Origin: Aestuariivita boseongensis
GTDB taxonomy: Bacteria; Pseudomonadota; Alphaproteobacteria; Rhodobacterales; Rhodobacteraceae
Direction: 5' to 3'
Length of the DNA stretch: 62,069 nucleotides
Assembly: GCF_001262635.1 (NCBI RefSeq)
Contig: NZ_JXYH01000005.1
Coordinates: 1 to 62,069, forward strand
The translations under genes and the position numbers were made by a program. The notes beneath the pieces were generated by a model. That model made no database searches. It saw only the letters and a program-made list of their open reading frames with translations, and was not told where the DNA came from. This document shows positions 7,229-16,662 of the stretch, piece by piece; within the stretch, counting starts at the first letter, position 1, and each line of letters begins with the position of its first letter.

Positions 7229-7740
7229 TGCTGGGCAAACTTGAAAATGTACTGCTGGGGCTTGCGGCTCTGGCAGTCATGCTTTTGGGCGCGCTGATTG
7301 CCGGCAACGTGATTGCACGGGCTGTCTTCGGCGCGTCCTTTCCCGACAGCGTGATCATGGTGCAGGAGCTGATGGTGGCCGCCATTTTGTTGCCTCTGGC
7401 CGCGGCGACAGCGCAGCGTGCGCATGTCTGTGTCGAGTTCATCTCGGACCGGATGGGGCCGCGCACGAAATCCTGGCTGATCGTCCTGGGATCGCTGGTC
7501 GGGCTTATCGCGCTGACGCCGCTGCTTTATGCGGGCTGGCGCGAGCTGCTGTCGAACTGGAATTCGGGCAGTTTTTATTTCGGCGATCTGGGCCTGCCGA
7601 AATGGCCGGGTCGTCTGTTGTTCCTGATCGGGATCGGGGCCTGCTGGATCCGGCTGTTGGAACTGGTGATCCGCGATACCCGCGTGATCCTGTCCGGCGG
7701 CATTGTCGATGACAAACACGAATTGACGGAAGCTGAGTGA
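7228..7740 (+). CDS. TRAP transporter small permease (DctQ family), rightward operon
   Basis: This 170-aa protein has four hydrophobic helices and the DctQ pattern (FPDSVIMVQELMVAAILLPLAAATAQRAHVCVEF is spread over helices 2-3). The ATG within TGATG at 7226-7230 is chosen because it gives termination-reinitiation coupling with the receptor gene and a normal N-terminus. It overlaps the large permease by the same arrangement at 7738-7742. It couples DctP to the DctM channel in the inner membrane. Confidence 0.88.
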   Translation: MLGKLENVLLGLAALAVMLLGALIAGNVIARAVFGASFPDSVIMVQELMVAAILLPLAAATAQRAHVCVEFISDRMGPRTKSWLIVLGSLVGLIALTPLLYAGWRELLSNWNSGSFYFGDLGLPKWPGRLLFLIGIGACWIRLLELVIRDTRVILSGGIVDDKHELTEAE

Positions 7741-9080
7741 TGGACGCATCGACCATTGGCATGATCGCCTTCGCGGCGGTGCTTATCCTGCTGGCGTTGC
7801 GCGTGCCGATCGCCTTCGCATTGGCGTCGGTCGCGATGGTGGCGACCTTCTTCATCTTCGCATTCCGCACCGGCACATTCATGCCGGAACGCGCGTTGAA
7901 CGCGACCACGTCCATGGCGTTTTCAAACGCGTTCGACCTGATCCATTCCTATAATCTGTCGATGATCCCGTTATTCGTGGCGTTGGGCCATATCGCCTAT
8001 CGGGCCGAGATCACGACCAAGATCTATTATGCCGCCAAGGTCTGGCTGACCAGATTGCCGGGCGGGGTGGCGATGGCATCCGTCATGGGCTGCGGCGGGT
8101 TTTCGGCGATCACCGGATCATCCATTGCCTGCGCCTCGACCATGGGCCGCATCTGCACGCCCGAAATGATGCGCATGGGCTATGACAACCGGCTGGCCAC
8201 TGCTTCGGTGGCCGCGGGGGGCACGCTGGGGTCGCTGATCCCGCCATCGGTTCTGTTCATCATCTATGGGATCTTTACCGAAACCTCGATCTCGAAGCTG
8301 TTTCTGGCAGGGGTTCTGCCCGGTCTTCTGACGCTGGCCGGCTTTATCCTGGTCATCGCCGTTTGGGTCTGGAAAAACCCCGAGATCGCACCGCCGTCAC
8401 ATGAGACCTACAGCTCGAAAGAGCGTTGGGACGCAGCCATTGCAGCCTGGCCTGCGGTGATGCTGTTTGTTGTGATCATCGGCGGGATCTATGGTGGCAT
8501 CTTCACGGCGACCGAAGCCGCCGCCGTCTGCGTGGCCGCCACCATCCTGATCGGCGTGCTGCAACGCAAGCTGACATGGAATGATCTGTGGGAAAGCTTC
8601 AAGGAAACCTGCATCCAGACCGCCGCGATCTTTTTCATTGCCGCCGGCGCCAAGATTTTCGTGGCTTTCATCGCGCTGACCGGCGTGGCGCCGGTGATCG
8701 TGAACGCGGTGACAGCCGCCGATCCGTCGGTCGTCATGTTGATGGTCTGCATCGCGCTGATTTACCTGCTTTTGGGCATGTTCCTGGATCCAATCGGTAT
8801 CATGGTGCTGACCCTGCCGCTGATGATCCCGCTGGTAGAGACCTATGGCCTGGACCTGATCTGGTTCGGCGTCGTAGTCATCAAACTGCTTGAGATTGGC
8901 CTGATCACGCCGCCCGTGGGGCTGAACGTCTTTGTGATCGCCAATGTGGTGGGCCGCGACGCGCCGATAGACCGGATCTTTGCCGGTATCGCGCGGTTCC
9001 TCAGCGTGGATATCATCGTTCTGATCCTGATTATCGCTTTCCCGGCGATCTCGCTTCTGATCCCGAACGGCATGCAATGA
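7740..9080 (+). CDS. TRAP transporter large permease (DctM family), rightward operon
   Basis: A 446-aa membrane protein with DctM motifs 'MGCGGFSAITGSSIACASTMGRIC', 'GGTLGSLIPPSVLFIIYGIF' and 'GLITPPVGLNVFVI'. The ATG at 7740 is preferred to a GTG 3 nt earlier because it overlaps the DctQ stop codon. It forms the cation-coupled import channel. The stop overlaps the IclR gene by 4 nt (ATGA), so the regulator is in the same transcript. It is diverged from the DctM of the leftward operon, so the two operons probably import different acids. Confidence 0.92.
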   Translation: MDASTIGMIAFAAVLILLALRVPIAFALASVAMVATFFIFAFRTGTFMPERALNATTSMAFSNAFDLIHSYNLSMIPLFVALGHIAYRAEITTKIYYAAKVWLTRLPGGVAMASVMGCGGFSAITGSSIACASTMGRICTPEMMRMGYDNRLATASVAAGGTLGSLIPPSVLFIIYGIFTETSISKLFLAGVLPGLLTLAGFILVIAVWVWKNPEIAPPSHETYSSKERWDAAIAAWPAVMLFVVIIGGIYGGIFTATEAAAVCVAATILIGVLQRKLTWNDLWESFKETCIQTAAIFFIAAGAKIFVAFIALTGVAPVIVNAVTAADPSVVMLMVCIALIYLLLGMFLDPIGIMVLTLPLMIPLVETYGLDLIWFGVVVIKLLEIGLITPPVGLNVFVIANVVGRDAPIDRIFAGIARFLSVDIIVLILIIAFPAISLLIPNGMQ

Positions 9081-9853
9081 CGGACCAGTCGGAAAGCCGC
9101 AAATTCGCCAACACGCTGGCCCGTGGCCTGAGCGTGTTGCGCGCCTTCCGTGCCTCGGATGATGGGCTGTCGCATTCAGATATCGCGCAGCGCACGGGGC
9201 TGGCGGGGGCGACGGTAACCCGGCTGACCTTTACCCTGACCGAACTTGGCTTTCTGAGCCATGACCGCAAGACAGGGTACTTCCGGCTGGGCCCGGCGGC
9301 GATTGCGGTGGGATCGGTGGCGTCCGCCTCGGCCAATTTCCTCGACCTTGTGTCGGGACCGATGCAGGATCTGGCAGACAAGACCGGGACCCTGGCTCTG
9401 ATGGCGGTGCGCGATGGCGACCGGATGATGCTGACCAAGACATGGCGGCCCTTCGGCACTGCGTCGATCTGGCTGGAACCGGGGCACCGTATTCCGGTTT
9501 ACGGATCGTCTTCGGGGCAGGCGGTTGTGGCCTCTTTAAGTGACGCAAGGTTTTCGGCGCTGAACCCGGATGCGGATTTGCGCGCCTTCCGGCAGAATGG
9601 CTATGAACAACTGGTCGGGCGGGGGTTCACGATTGCACCCCAGCCCACACGATACGCCGCCACCGTCAACGCGGTCAGCGTGCCCTATTTCGCAGGCGAA
9701 TTCGGCGAACCTGTCGCCTTCACCTGCGGCGCGCTGCCCGAGATGCTGAGTGATGCGCGCATGCTGAATGAAGTGGGCCCGGCCCTGCGGGATGTGGTGC
9801 GCGATCTGGAATTGAAGACCGGGCGAAGCAGTGCTTTGGCCCGGCGCGGATAA
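9077..9853 (+). CDS. IclR family transcriptional regulator
   Basis: This 258-aa protein has an N-terminal winged helix (about residues 10-75, with LARGLSVLRAF and HSDIAQRTGLAGATVTRL) and a C-terminal GAF-like effector domain ending in 'EVGPALRDVVRDLELKTG'. The layout is that of PcaR/PobR-type regulators of aromatic and organic acid catabolism. It lies between the TRAP genes and the beta-oxidation genes, overlaps dctM by 4 nt and is followed after 21 nt by the hydratase/dehydrogenase gene. It probably binds the palindrome at 6130-6150 and responds to the imported acid or its CoA ester (inference). Confidence 0.9.
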   Translation: MTDQSESRKFANTLARGLSVLRAFRASDDGLSHSDIAQRTGLAGATVTRLTFTLTELGFLSHDRKTGYFRLGPAAIAVGSVASASANFLDLVSGPMQDLADKTGTLALMAVRDGDRMMLTKTWRPFGTASIWLEPGHRIPVYGSSSGQAVVASLSDARFSALNPDADLRAFRQNGYEQLVGRGFTIAPQPTRYAATVNAVSVPYFAGEFGEPVAFTCGALPEMLSDARMLNEVGPALRDVVRDLELKTGRSSALARRG

Positions 9854-9874
9854 AGAGGGAGAGAGACACGCGCC

Positions 9875-11968
9875 ATGAGCGACGCCATTCAATATGAAAA
9901 GCACGGTGATATTGCCATTCTTGCCGCCAACAACCCGCCGGTGAACGCGCTGGGTAAAGCAGTGCGCGACGGGCTGCTGGAGGGGATCGCGCGCGCCGAA
10001 CAGGACGGCGTCAAAGCGGTTCTGATCTATGGCGAGGGGCGGACCTATTTCGCCGGGGCCGATATCAAGGAATTCGGCAAGACCCCGCTTGAGCCGTATC
10101 TGCCGGATGTGTGCACACGGATCGAATCCTCGCCCCTGATTGTGGTGTCGGCCATGCACGGCACGGCGCTGGGCGGTGGGCTTGAGATTGCCTTGGGCTC
10201 GCATTACCGCATCGCGGTGCCGTCGGCGCGCATGGGATTGCCGGAAGTGCTGATCGGCGTGATGCCGGGCGCGGGCGGTACGCAGCGCTTGCCCCGTTTG
10301 ATCGGTGCGGAAAAGTCGATCGAGGTGATCACATCGGGCCGCCAGATCGGCGCGAAAGAGGCGCTGGAGCTGGGCATCATCGACCGGATCGCCGAAGGCA
10401 ACCCGCGCCAGATAGGTCTGGCCTATGCGCGGGAGCTGATTGATCAAGGCGCGCCGCGCCGTGCCGTCAGCGAGATGCCGGGGCCGGAGCCCATCGACTT
10501 TGACGCGGCCTATGAGGCGACGCTGCAAAAGGGGCGCGGCCAGATTTCGCCCGCAACAGCGGTGCGCGGTGTGCAGGCGGCGGCGGAGCTGCCCTTTGAC
10601 GAGGGGATGAAGCGCGAACGCGAGCTGTTCACATATCTGATGAACACCGACCAGCGCGCAGGACTGATCCACGCGTTTTTCAGTGAACGCGCGGTGGGCA
10701 AACTGCCCGAGCTTGAAGGGGTGGAGCCGCGCCCGCTGTCAGCCATCGGCGTGATTGGTGGCGGCACGATGGGCGCAGGCATCGCAACGGCGGCGCTTTT
10801 GAACGGGCTGTCTGTCACCATGCTGGAAATGTCACCCGAGGCGGCAGAGGCCGCCAAAGGTCGGATTTCCGGCAACCTGTCCGGTGCCTTGAAACGCGGC
10901 AAGATCAGCCAGGCGGAGTTCGAGGAGATGACCGAAAAGGCGCTGAGCCTGACCACGTCCTATGATGATCTGGGGCAGGTCGATCTGGTGATCGAAGCCG
11001 TGTTCGAGGAGATGTCCGTCAAGAAAGAGGTCTTCACCAAGCTGGATGCCGTCTGCAAACCCGGCGCGGTGCTGGCGACGAACACATCCTACCTGAATGT
11101 GGATGAGATCGCGGCGGTGACCTCGCGGCCTGAGGATGTGATCGGGCTGCACTTCTTCTCGCCCGCGCATGTGATGAAGCTTCTCGAAGTCGTGGTTGCT
11201 GACAAGACCGCGCCCGACGTGGTTGCAACCGGCTTTGCGCTGGGCAAACAGCTGAAGAAGATCAGCGTCCGCGCAGGCGTCTGTGACGGCTTCATCGGCA
11301 ACCGGATCCTGGCCACCTACCGTACGGCAGCGGATCACATGATCCTGGATGGCGCGACGCCGTTCCAGATCGACGAGGCACTGGAAGAGTTCGGCTTTGC
11401 CATGGGTCCCTATGCCGTGAGCGATCTGGCGGGCCTTGATATCGGCTGGGCCGTGCGCAAGAGCAAACGGGCCGAGGGGCTGCACCCCAAAGCGCGCGAC
11501 GTGGAATTCGCAGACCGTCTATGTGAACAGGGCCATTTCGGGCAGAAGACCGGCAAGGGATATTACGATTATGCCGCCGGGCCGCGGTCGCGTGTCCCGA
11601 ACCCCGATGTGCCGGGTCTGATCGAGGCAGAACGAGCCGCCAAGGGGATTACACCGCATGAATTCACCAAGGAAGAAATCGTGCGCCGTTACATGGCCGC
11701 GATGGTGAACGAGGCGGCCAAGGTCGTGGGCGAGGGGATTGCGCGGCGGCCGCTGGATGTCGATATGACACTGCTCTTTGGCTACGGCTTCCCGCGCTAT
11801 CACGGCGGCCCGTTGAAATGGGCCGACCTGCAGGGGCTGCCTGAATTGCTGGCCGATATCAAACGCTATGCAGAAGAAGATGATTACTTCTGGCAGCCCG
11901 CACCGCTGCTGGAACAACTCGTGGCCGAAGGCCGCACTTTCGATGATCTGAACAAGGAGGCCGCGTGA
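9875..11968 (+). CDS. Bifunctional enoyl-CoA hydratase/3-hydroxyacyl-CoA dehydrogenase (FadB/FadJ/PimF-like)
   Basis: The 697-aa multifunctional beta-oxidation enzyme has an N-terminal crotonase domain (about 1-190) with both catalytic glutamates, Glu104 (GGGLEIALG) and Glu124 (GLPEVLIG). The NAD-binding fold has GGGTMG at 295-300, and the dehydrogenase dyad is His426/Glu438 ([16 protein letters not shown]). It hydrates 2-enoyl-CoA and oxidises the 3-hydroxyacyl-CoA. The length fits the monomeric PimF/peroxisomal type. GAGGGAGAG precedes the ATG. It is coupled by TGATG to the thiolase gene, as expected for sequential steps. Confidence 0.93.
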   Translation: MSDAIQYEKHGDIAILAANNPPVNALGKAVRDGLLEGIARAEQDGVKAVLIYGEGRTYFAGADIKEFGKTPLEPYLPDVCTRIESSPLIVVSAMHGTALGGGLEIALGSHYRIAVPSARMGLPEVLIGVMPGAGGTQRLPRLIGAEKSIEVITSGRQIGAKEALELGIIDRIAEGNPRQIGLAYARELIDQGAPRRAVSEMPGPEPIDFDAAYEATLQKGRGQISPATAVRGVQAAAELPFDEGMKRERELFTYLMNTDQRAGLIHAFFSERAVGKLPELEGVEPRPLSAIGVIGGGTMGAGIATAALLNGLSVTMLEMSPEAAEAAKGRISGNLSGALKRGKISQAEFEEMTEKALSLTTSYDDLGQVDLVIEAVFEEMSVKKEVFTKLDAVCKPGAVLATNTSYLNVDEIAAVTSRPEDVIGLHFFSPAHVMKLLEVVVADKTAPDVVATGFALGKQLKKISVRAGVCDGFIGNRILATYRTAADHMILDGATPFQIDEALEEFGFAMGPYAVSDLAGLDIGWAVRKSKRAEGLHPKARDVEFADRLCEQGHFGQKTGKGYYDYAAGPRSRVPNPDVPGLIEAERAAKGITPHEFTKEEIVRRYMAAMVNEAAKVVGEGIARRPLDVDMTLLFGYGFPRYHGGPLKWADLQGLPELLADIKRYAEEDDYFWQPAPLLEQLVAEGRTFDDLNKEAA

Positions 11969-13146
11969 TGCGCGAAGCCGTTATCGTATCCACCGCCCGG
12001 ACCGGGCTTGCCAAATCCTTCCGGGGATCTTTCAACACCACCCACGGCGCCACGATGGGCGGCCATGTGGTGGAACACGCTGTGAAACGCGCCGGGATCG
12101 ACCCGGGCGAGATCGAAGACGTGGCCATCGGCTGCGGCTTTCCCGAGGGCGCGACCGGCCAGAACATCGCCCGCCAGATCGCCATGCGGGCAGGCCTGCC
12201 GATTTCCGCGTCGGGCATGACGGTGAACCGGTTCTGTTCCTCGGGCTTGCAGACCGTGGCGCTGGCCGCCAATGCGATCACGCAGGAAGGCGCAGGGCCG
12301 ATGGTGGCGGGGGGTGTGGAAAGCATCTCTCTCGTTCAGCCGCAGGCGAAATCGGTTGAGGAAGCATGGATCGCCAAAAACAAGCCTGCGATTTACATGA
12401 CCATGATCGAAACCGCAGATATCGTGGCCGAACGCTATGGCGTGAGCCGTGAATATCAGGACGAATTCAGCCTGATGAGCCAACAACGCATCGCGGCGGC
12501 TCAGGAGGCGGGGCTGTTCGCAGATGAGATCGTGCCGATGCAGACCACCATGGCGGTGAAGGACAAGGAAACGGGCGAGATCTCGCATCGGGAAGTCACC
12601 GTGGATCGCGACGAATGCAACCGCCCGCAGACCACTTTGGAAGGGCTGGCCGGGCTGGATCCGGTGCGCGGCCCGGGCAACTATGTGACCGCCGGTAACG
12701 CGTCGCAACTGTCGGATGGGGCGGCTGCGGTTGTGGTGATGGACTCGAAAGACGCTGAAAAGCGCGGGCTTGAACCGTTGGGCGCGTTCAAGGGCTTTGC
12801 CGTGGCGGGCTGCGAGCCGGATGAGATGGGCATTGGCCCGGTTTTTGCCGTGCCTCGCCTGTTGGAGCGGCATGGGCTGAAGGTCGACGATATCGACTTG
12901 TGGGAGCTGAACGAGGCGTTTGCGTCGCAATGCCTCTATTCCCGTGACCGCCTGGGCATTGATCCCGATAAATACAACGTCAACGGCGGATCCATCGCGA
13001 TTGGCCACCCGTTCGGCATGACCGGCGCGCGGCTGACTGGTCACCTGCTTTTGGAAGGCAAGCGGCGGAAGGCCAAATACGGCGTCGTCACCATGTGTAT
13101 CGGCGGCGGTATGGGTGCTGCCGGATTGTTTGAAATCTACAGCTAA
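11968..13146 (+). CDS. Acetyl-CoA acyltransferase (thiolase; PimB/FadA-like)
   Basis: This 392-aa thiolase has the acyl-accepting Cys90 in 'NRFCSSGLQ', the 'LNEAFASQ' helix, the catalytic His of '[16 protein letters not shown]' and the C-terminal '[10 protein letters not shown]' cysteine. It cleaves 3-ketoacyl-CoA to acetyl-CoA and a chain two carbons shorter in the cytosol. The ATG at 11968 overlaps the previous stop; a GTG 3 nt earlier is less likely. It is followed after 10 nt by the first acyl-CoA dehydrogenase gene. Confidence 0.93.
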   Translation: MREAVIVSTARTGLAKSFRGSFNTTHGATMGGHVVEHAVKRAGIDPGEIEDVAIGCGFPEGATGQNIARQIAMRAGLPISASGMTVNRFCSSGLQTVALAANAITQEGAGPMVAGGVESISLVQPQAKSVEEAWIAKNKPAIYMTMIETADIVAERYGVSREYQDEFSLMSQQRIAAAQEAGLFADEIVPMQTTMAVKDKETGEISHREVTVDRDECNRPQTTLEGLAGLDPVRGPGNYVTAGNASQLSDGAAAVVVMDSKDAEKRGLEPLGAFKGFAVAGCEPDEMGIGPVFAVPRLLERHGLKVDDIDLWELNEAFASQCLYSRDRLGIDPDKYNVNGGSIAIGHPFGMTGARLTGHLLLEGKRRKAKYGVVTMCIGGGMGAAGLFEIYS

Positions 13147-13156
13147 GGAGACAGCG

Positions 13157-14356
13157 ATGGACCTCAGCTATTCCCCCGAAGAACAGGCGTTCCGCGCCGA
13201 AGTGCAGGAATTCATGGCCAATGAGCTGCCCAAGGAGCTTTCGGAAAAGGTGCGCCTGGGTGACGAGGCGCTGACCAAGGAAGATCAGGAGCGCTGGCAC
13301 GCCATTCTGAACGAAAAAGGCTGGCTGGCGCAGAACTGGCCAAAGGAATTCGGCGGGGCCGCATGGAACGCCGTGCAGCGCCACATTTTCGAGGAAGAGG
13401 CCGCCAAGGCGAACGCCCCGCGCATTGTGCCTTTTGGCCTGTCGATGCTGGCGCCGGTGCTGATGAAATTCGGCTCGAAAGAGCAGCAGGACCATTACCT
13501 GCCGCGCATTCTTGATGGCACCGATTGGTGGTGTCAGGGGTATTCCGAACCGGGTGCGGGCTCGGACCTTGCATCGCTGAAGACCAAGGCAGTGCGAGAG
13601 GGTGACCATTACATTGTGAACGGTCAGAAAACCTGGACGACGCTGGGCCAGCACGCCGACTGGATCTTCTGCCTTGTGCGCACCGATCCGGATGCCAAGC
13701 AGCAGGAAGGGATCTCCTTCCTTCTGATCGACATGAACACACCCGGCGTCGAAGTGCGGCCGATCATCCTTCTGGATGGCACACATGAGGTGAACGAGGT
13801 CTGGTTCACGGATGTGAAAGTGCCCGTTGAGAATCTCGTGGGTGAAGAGAACAAGGGCTGGACCTATGCCAAGTACCTGCTGACACATGAGCGGACGAAT
13901 ATCGCCGGTGTCGGCTTCTCGCAGGCCGGGCTGGAGAGCGTGAAGCGCATTGCCAAGGCCGAGAAGGCGAATGGTAAGCCCCTGATCCAAAACCCACATT
14001 TCGCGGCGCGCATCGCGCAGGTGGAGATTGACCTGCGCGCGCTGGCCACATCGAACCTGCGGATCGTGTCCAAAGCCTCGGCTGGCGAAGCGCCCGGGAT
14101 TGAGGCCTCGATGCTGAAGGTCAAAGGCACCGTGATCCGTCAGGAGATCAACGATCTCGCCCGCCGCGCGGTGGGTCCCTATGCGATGCCGTTCCCCTCG
14201 GAAAGCGTAGAGGGCGACAACATGGCCATCGGTCCCGATTACGCGGGCCCGCTGGCGGCGCAGTATTTCAACTATCGCAAACTGTCGATCTTTGGCGGAT
14301 CGAACGAGGTGCAGAAGAACATCATCGCCAAGACGATGATGGGGGGCGGAAGATGA
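13157..14356 (+). CDS. Acyl-CoA dehydrogenase, PimC-like large subunit
   Basis: The 399-aa flavoprotein starts at MDLSYSPEEQAF behind AAGGAG. It contains the FAD/substrate motifs 'CQGYSEPGAGSDLASLKTKA', 'NGQKTWTTLGQHADWIF' and a C-terminal 'FGGSNEVQKNIIAK'. The N-terminus and pairing with a second, shorter dehydrogenase match the 'pimeloyl-CoA dehydrogenase large subunit' group. It should introduce the 2,3 double bond in the acyl-CoA made by the ligase at the end of the operon. It may form a heteromer with the next protein, because the two genes overlap by 4 nt. Confidence 0.9.
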   Translation: MDLSYSPEEQAFRAEVQEFMANELPKELSEKVRLGDEALTKEDQERWHAILNEKGWLAQNWPKEFGGAAWNAVQRHIFEEEAAKANAPRIVPFGLSMLAPVLMKFGSKEQQDHYLPRILDGTDWWCQGYSEPGAGSDLASLKTKAVREGDHYIVNGQKTWTTLGQHADWIFCLVRTDPDAKQQEGISFLLIDMNTPGVEVRPIILLDGTHEVNEVWFTDVKVPVENLVGEENKGWTYAKYLLTHERTNIAGVGFSQAGLESVKRIAKAEKANGKPLIQNPHFAARIAQVEIDLRALATSNLRIVSKASAGEAPGIEASMLKVKGTVIRQEINDLARRAVGPYAMPFPSESVEGDNMAIGPDYAGPLAAQYFNYRKLSIFGGSNEVQKNIIAKTMMGGGR

Positions 14357-15474
14357 ATTTCGATCTGACTGAAGAACGGCAAATGCTGCAGGACACCCTG
14401 CGGCGATACCTGCGCGAGAAGTATGACACCGCGACGCGCAACAAGATTCTCGACAGTGACGAGGGCATGAGTGCGGAGATCTGGGCAGAACTGGCCGAAC
14501 TGGGCGTAATCGGCGCTTTGTTCACCGAGGATCAGGGCGGCTTTGGCGGCGGTGGGTTCGACATCGCCGTTGTGTTCGAAGAGCTGGGCCGCGCGGGTGT
14601 TGTGGAGCCTTTCCTGGATACGGCAATTCTGGGTGGTCGTCTGCTGGGCGCCGTTGGCGGGCAGGATGATCTGGTGGAAGAGGTGATCGGCGGGGCTGCA
14701 CATCTGGCGCTGGCCCATGGCGAACCCGGCGCACGCTATGATCTGACCCGTGTGGAAAGCACCGCCGTTGCCGATGGTGATGATGTCGTTCTCAACGGGC
14801 GCAAAGCGGTTGTCGTGAATGCAGAGGCCGCTGGGCATCTGATCGTGTCGGCCCGTGAAAGCGGTGCGGTGGATGAGACGGATGGGATCTCTCTGTTCCT
14901 CGTGCCTACGGATACAGCGGGTCTGACGATGCGTGGCTATCCGATGCTGGCCGGTGGCCGCGCGGCGGAAGTTACGTTGGATGATGTCCGCGTGCCCTCC
15001 TCCGCCCGATTGGGCGGCGTCGGGGCTGGCTGGCAGCCGCTGCACGACACGCTTGCCTTGGCGCATATCGCGCTGGCGGCGGAAGTGCTGGGCGCGATGG
15101 TGTCGGCTACGGCGCTGACCAATGAATATCTTGGCACCCGCAAACAATTCGGGCGACCCATTGGCACGTTCCAGGCGCTGCAGCACCGCATGGCGGATAT
15201 GCTGATCGAGCTGGAGCAGGCGCGCTCTGCCGTGATCAACGCGGCAGGCTATCTGGAGACCGACAGCCGGGATCTGAACATCGCTGGTGCGCGGAACCTG
15301 ATTTCCCGCGTTGGGCGTCTGGTGGCCGAGGAGTCGATCCAGCTCCATGGCGGCATCGCCATGACGCAGGAATACGAGCTTGCCCATATCGCCAAGCGCA
15401 TCGTGATGACCGACCACCGGTTCGGCGATGCGGATTATCACCTGGAGCGGTTCATTGAGCTTTCCGCCGCCTGA
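14353..15474 (+). CDS. Acyl-CoA dehydrogenase, PimD-like small subunit
   Basis: This 373-aa protein has the acyl-CoA dehydrogenase fold (N-terminal helical, middle beta and C-terminal helical domains). The C-terminal segment 'KQFGRPIGTFQALQHRMADM' and 'ESIQLHGGIAMTQEYELAH' is typical of ACAD C-termini. The FAD-binding middle domain is less conserved than in the preceding paralogue, so it may be the non-catalytic or alternative partner, as in paired two-subunit ACADs. ATGA overlap with the large subunit supports stoichiometric synthesis. Confidence 0.88.
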   Translation: MNFDLTEERQMLQDTLRRYLREKYDTATRNKILDSDEGMSAEIWAELAELGVIGALFTEDQGGFGGGGFDIAVVFEELGRAGVVEPFLDTAILGGRLLGAVGGQDDLVEEVIGGAAHLALAHGEPGARYDLTRVESTAVADGDDVVLNGRKAVVVNAEAAGHLIVSARESGAVDETDGISLFLVPTDTAGLTMRGYPMLAGGRAAEVTLDDVRVPSSARLGGVGAGWQPLHDTLALAHIALAAEVLGAMVSATALTNEYLGTRKQFGRPIGTFQALQHRMADMLIELEQARSAVINAAGYLETDSRDLNIAGARNLISRVGRLVAEESIQLHGGIAMTQEYELAHIAKRIVMTDHRFGDADYHLERFIELSAA

Positions 15475-15889
15475 GGATGGCATCATTCGCGGCGGGTCGG
15501 GCGCACAGTTAAGCGTCGATTACGTCGTGGATGTGGGCCAGCCCGATGGCAAAGGTCGCGCATTGTTGGATGTGCGCGACCAGCACACCAACCGCAACGG
15601 CCATCTGCATGGCGGGATCATCGCCATGCTGCTGGATGCGGCCTGCGGGTTCACCGCCTCGATGCGGTTGGGAGAGGGGGATGCGCTGACGCCTTTGGTG
15701 ACGGTGCAGCTCAACATCTCTTTCGTGGGGGAGGTGGAAAAGGGCCAGCGCGTGATCGCCGTGGGCCATTACACCGGTGGTGGACGCAAGATTGCGCATA
15801 TTCATGGTGAATTAGCGGATGGAACGGGGCGCGTGGTGGCAACGGCCATGGGCGTGTTCCGCAAGATCACGCCAAGGGGGACGACATGA
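15455..15889 (+). CDS. PaaI-type hotdog thioesterase
   Basis: A 144-aa hotdog protein with the PaaI/4HBT motif 'NRNGHLHGGIIAMLLDAACG', including the HGG turn and the catalytic acidic residue on the following helix. TTG at 15455 is taken as start because GGAG lies about 9 nt before it. An ATG at 15428 gives 153 aa but has no ribosome site and a deeper overlap with the dehydrogenase gene. It probably hydrolyses stalled acyl-CoA esters to release CoA. The gene overlaps both neighbours. Confidence 0.82.
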   Translation: MSFPPPEDGIIRGGSGAQLSVDYVVDVGQPDGKGRALLDVRDQHTNRNGHLHGGIIAMLLDAACGFTASMRLGEGDALTPLVTVQLNISFVGEVEKGQRVIAVGHYTGGGRKIAHIHGELADGTGRVVATAMGVFRKITPRGTT

Positions 15890-16662
15890 CTTTGGCCCGG
15901 ATGGAAGATCGCGGCGATCGCGCTGTGGTCGTGAACATGAACGTGACGCGGCGCGGGGCGCTGTCGCCGGATCTTTATGCGGCGATCCGCGATGCGCTTG
16001 CGCTGGCGCAGGAGGAGCGTATCCGCGCTGTGATCCTGACGGCCGAAGGCGGGTTTTTCTGCGCGGGGGGCGATCTGAACGTGCTGATCGCGCGGCGTGA
16101 CCTGTCGGAGCCGGAACGCCGCGAAAAGGTGGATGAGCTGCACGACCTGGTGCGCGGCATCCGGGCTTGCCCGGTCCCGGTGATCGCTGCGGTCGAAGGG
16201 GGTGCTGCGGGCGCTGGCGCTTCGCTGGCGCTGGCCTGTGACCTGATCGTGGCCGCTGAAGGGGCCAAATTTACGGCCGCCTATGTGAAAGCCGGTCTGG
16301 TGCCGGATGCCGGGCTGACGGCGTCGCTTGCGCGGCTTCTGCCCCGCCCCCTTGCGATGGAAATGTGCTTGCTGGCCCGCCCGGTAACAGCCGAGCGTAT
16401 GCTGGAGCTGGGCGCGATCAACGGTGTCGTACCGGAAGGCGCGGCGGATCAGGCCGCTGGCGAACTGGCCGATGCCCTGGCGAAGGGTCCGCGTAAGGCG
16501 CAATCGGTGATCCGCCGGCTTGTCAGCGATGCCTATGAGATCTCTGAGGCTGATCAGCTTGACGCCGAACGCGACGGGATGGCCGCCGCCGCCGGTGGCT
16601 CTGAAGCCGCCGAAGGTATCGCTGCGTTCCTTGAAAAACGCGCGCCGAGGTTCGGACAATGA
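15886..16662 (+). CDS. Enoyl-CoA hydratase/isomerase family protein
   Basis: A 258-aa stand-alone crotonase with the CoA-binding 'AEGGFFCAGGDLNVL' and oxyanion-hole 'EGGAAGAGASLALACDLIVA' motifs, followed by 'AYVKAGLVPDAGLTASLARLL'. In this last motif the position of the second hydratase glutamate is Asp, so an isomerase or hydrolase role is as likely as hydration. Because a full hydratase domain is already encoded upstream, this enzyme probably handles a special intermediate (double-bond shift or ring/branch substrate). It overlaps both neighbours by 4 nt. Confidence 0.85.
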   Translation: MTLARMEDRGDRAVVVNMNVTRRGALSPDLYAAIRDALALAQEERIRAVILTAEGGFFCAGGDLNVLIARRDLSEPERREKVDELHDLVRGIRACPVPVIAAVEGGAAGAGASLALACDLIVAAEGAKFTAAYVKAGLVPDAGLTASLARLLPRPLAMEMCLLARPVTAERMLELGAINGVVPEGAADQAAGELADALAKGPRKAQSVIRRLVSDAYEISEADQLDAERDGMAAAAGGSEAAEGIAAFLEKRAPRFGQ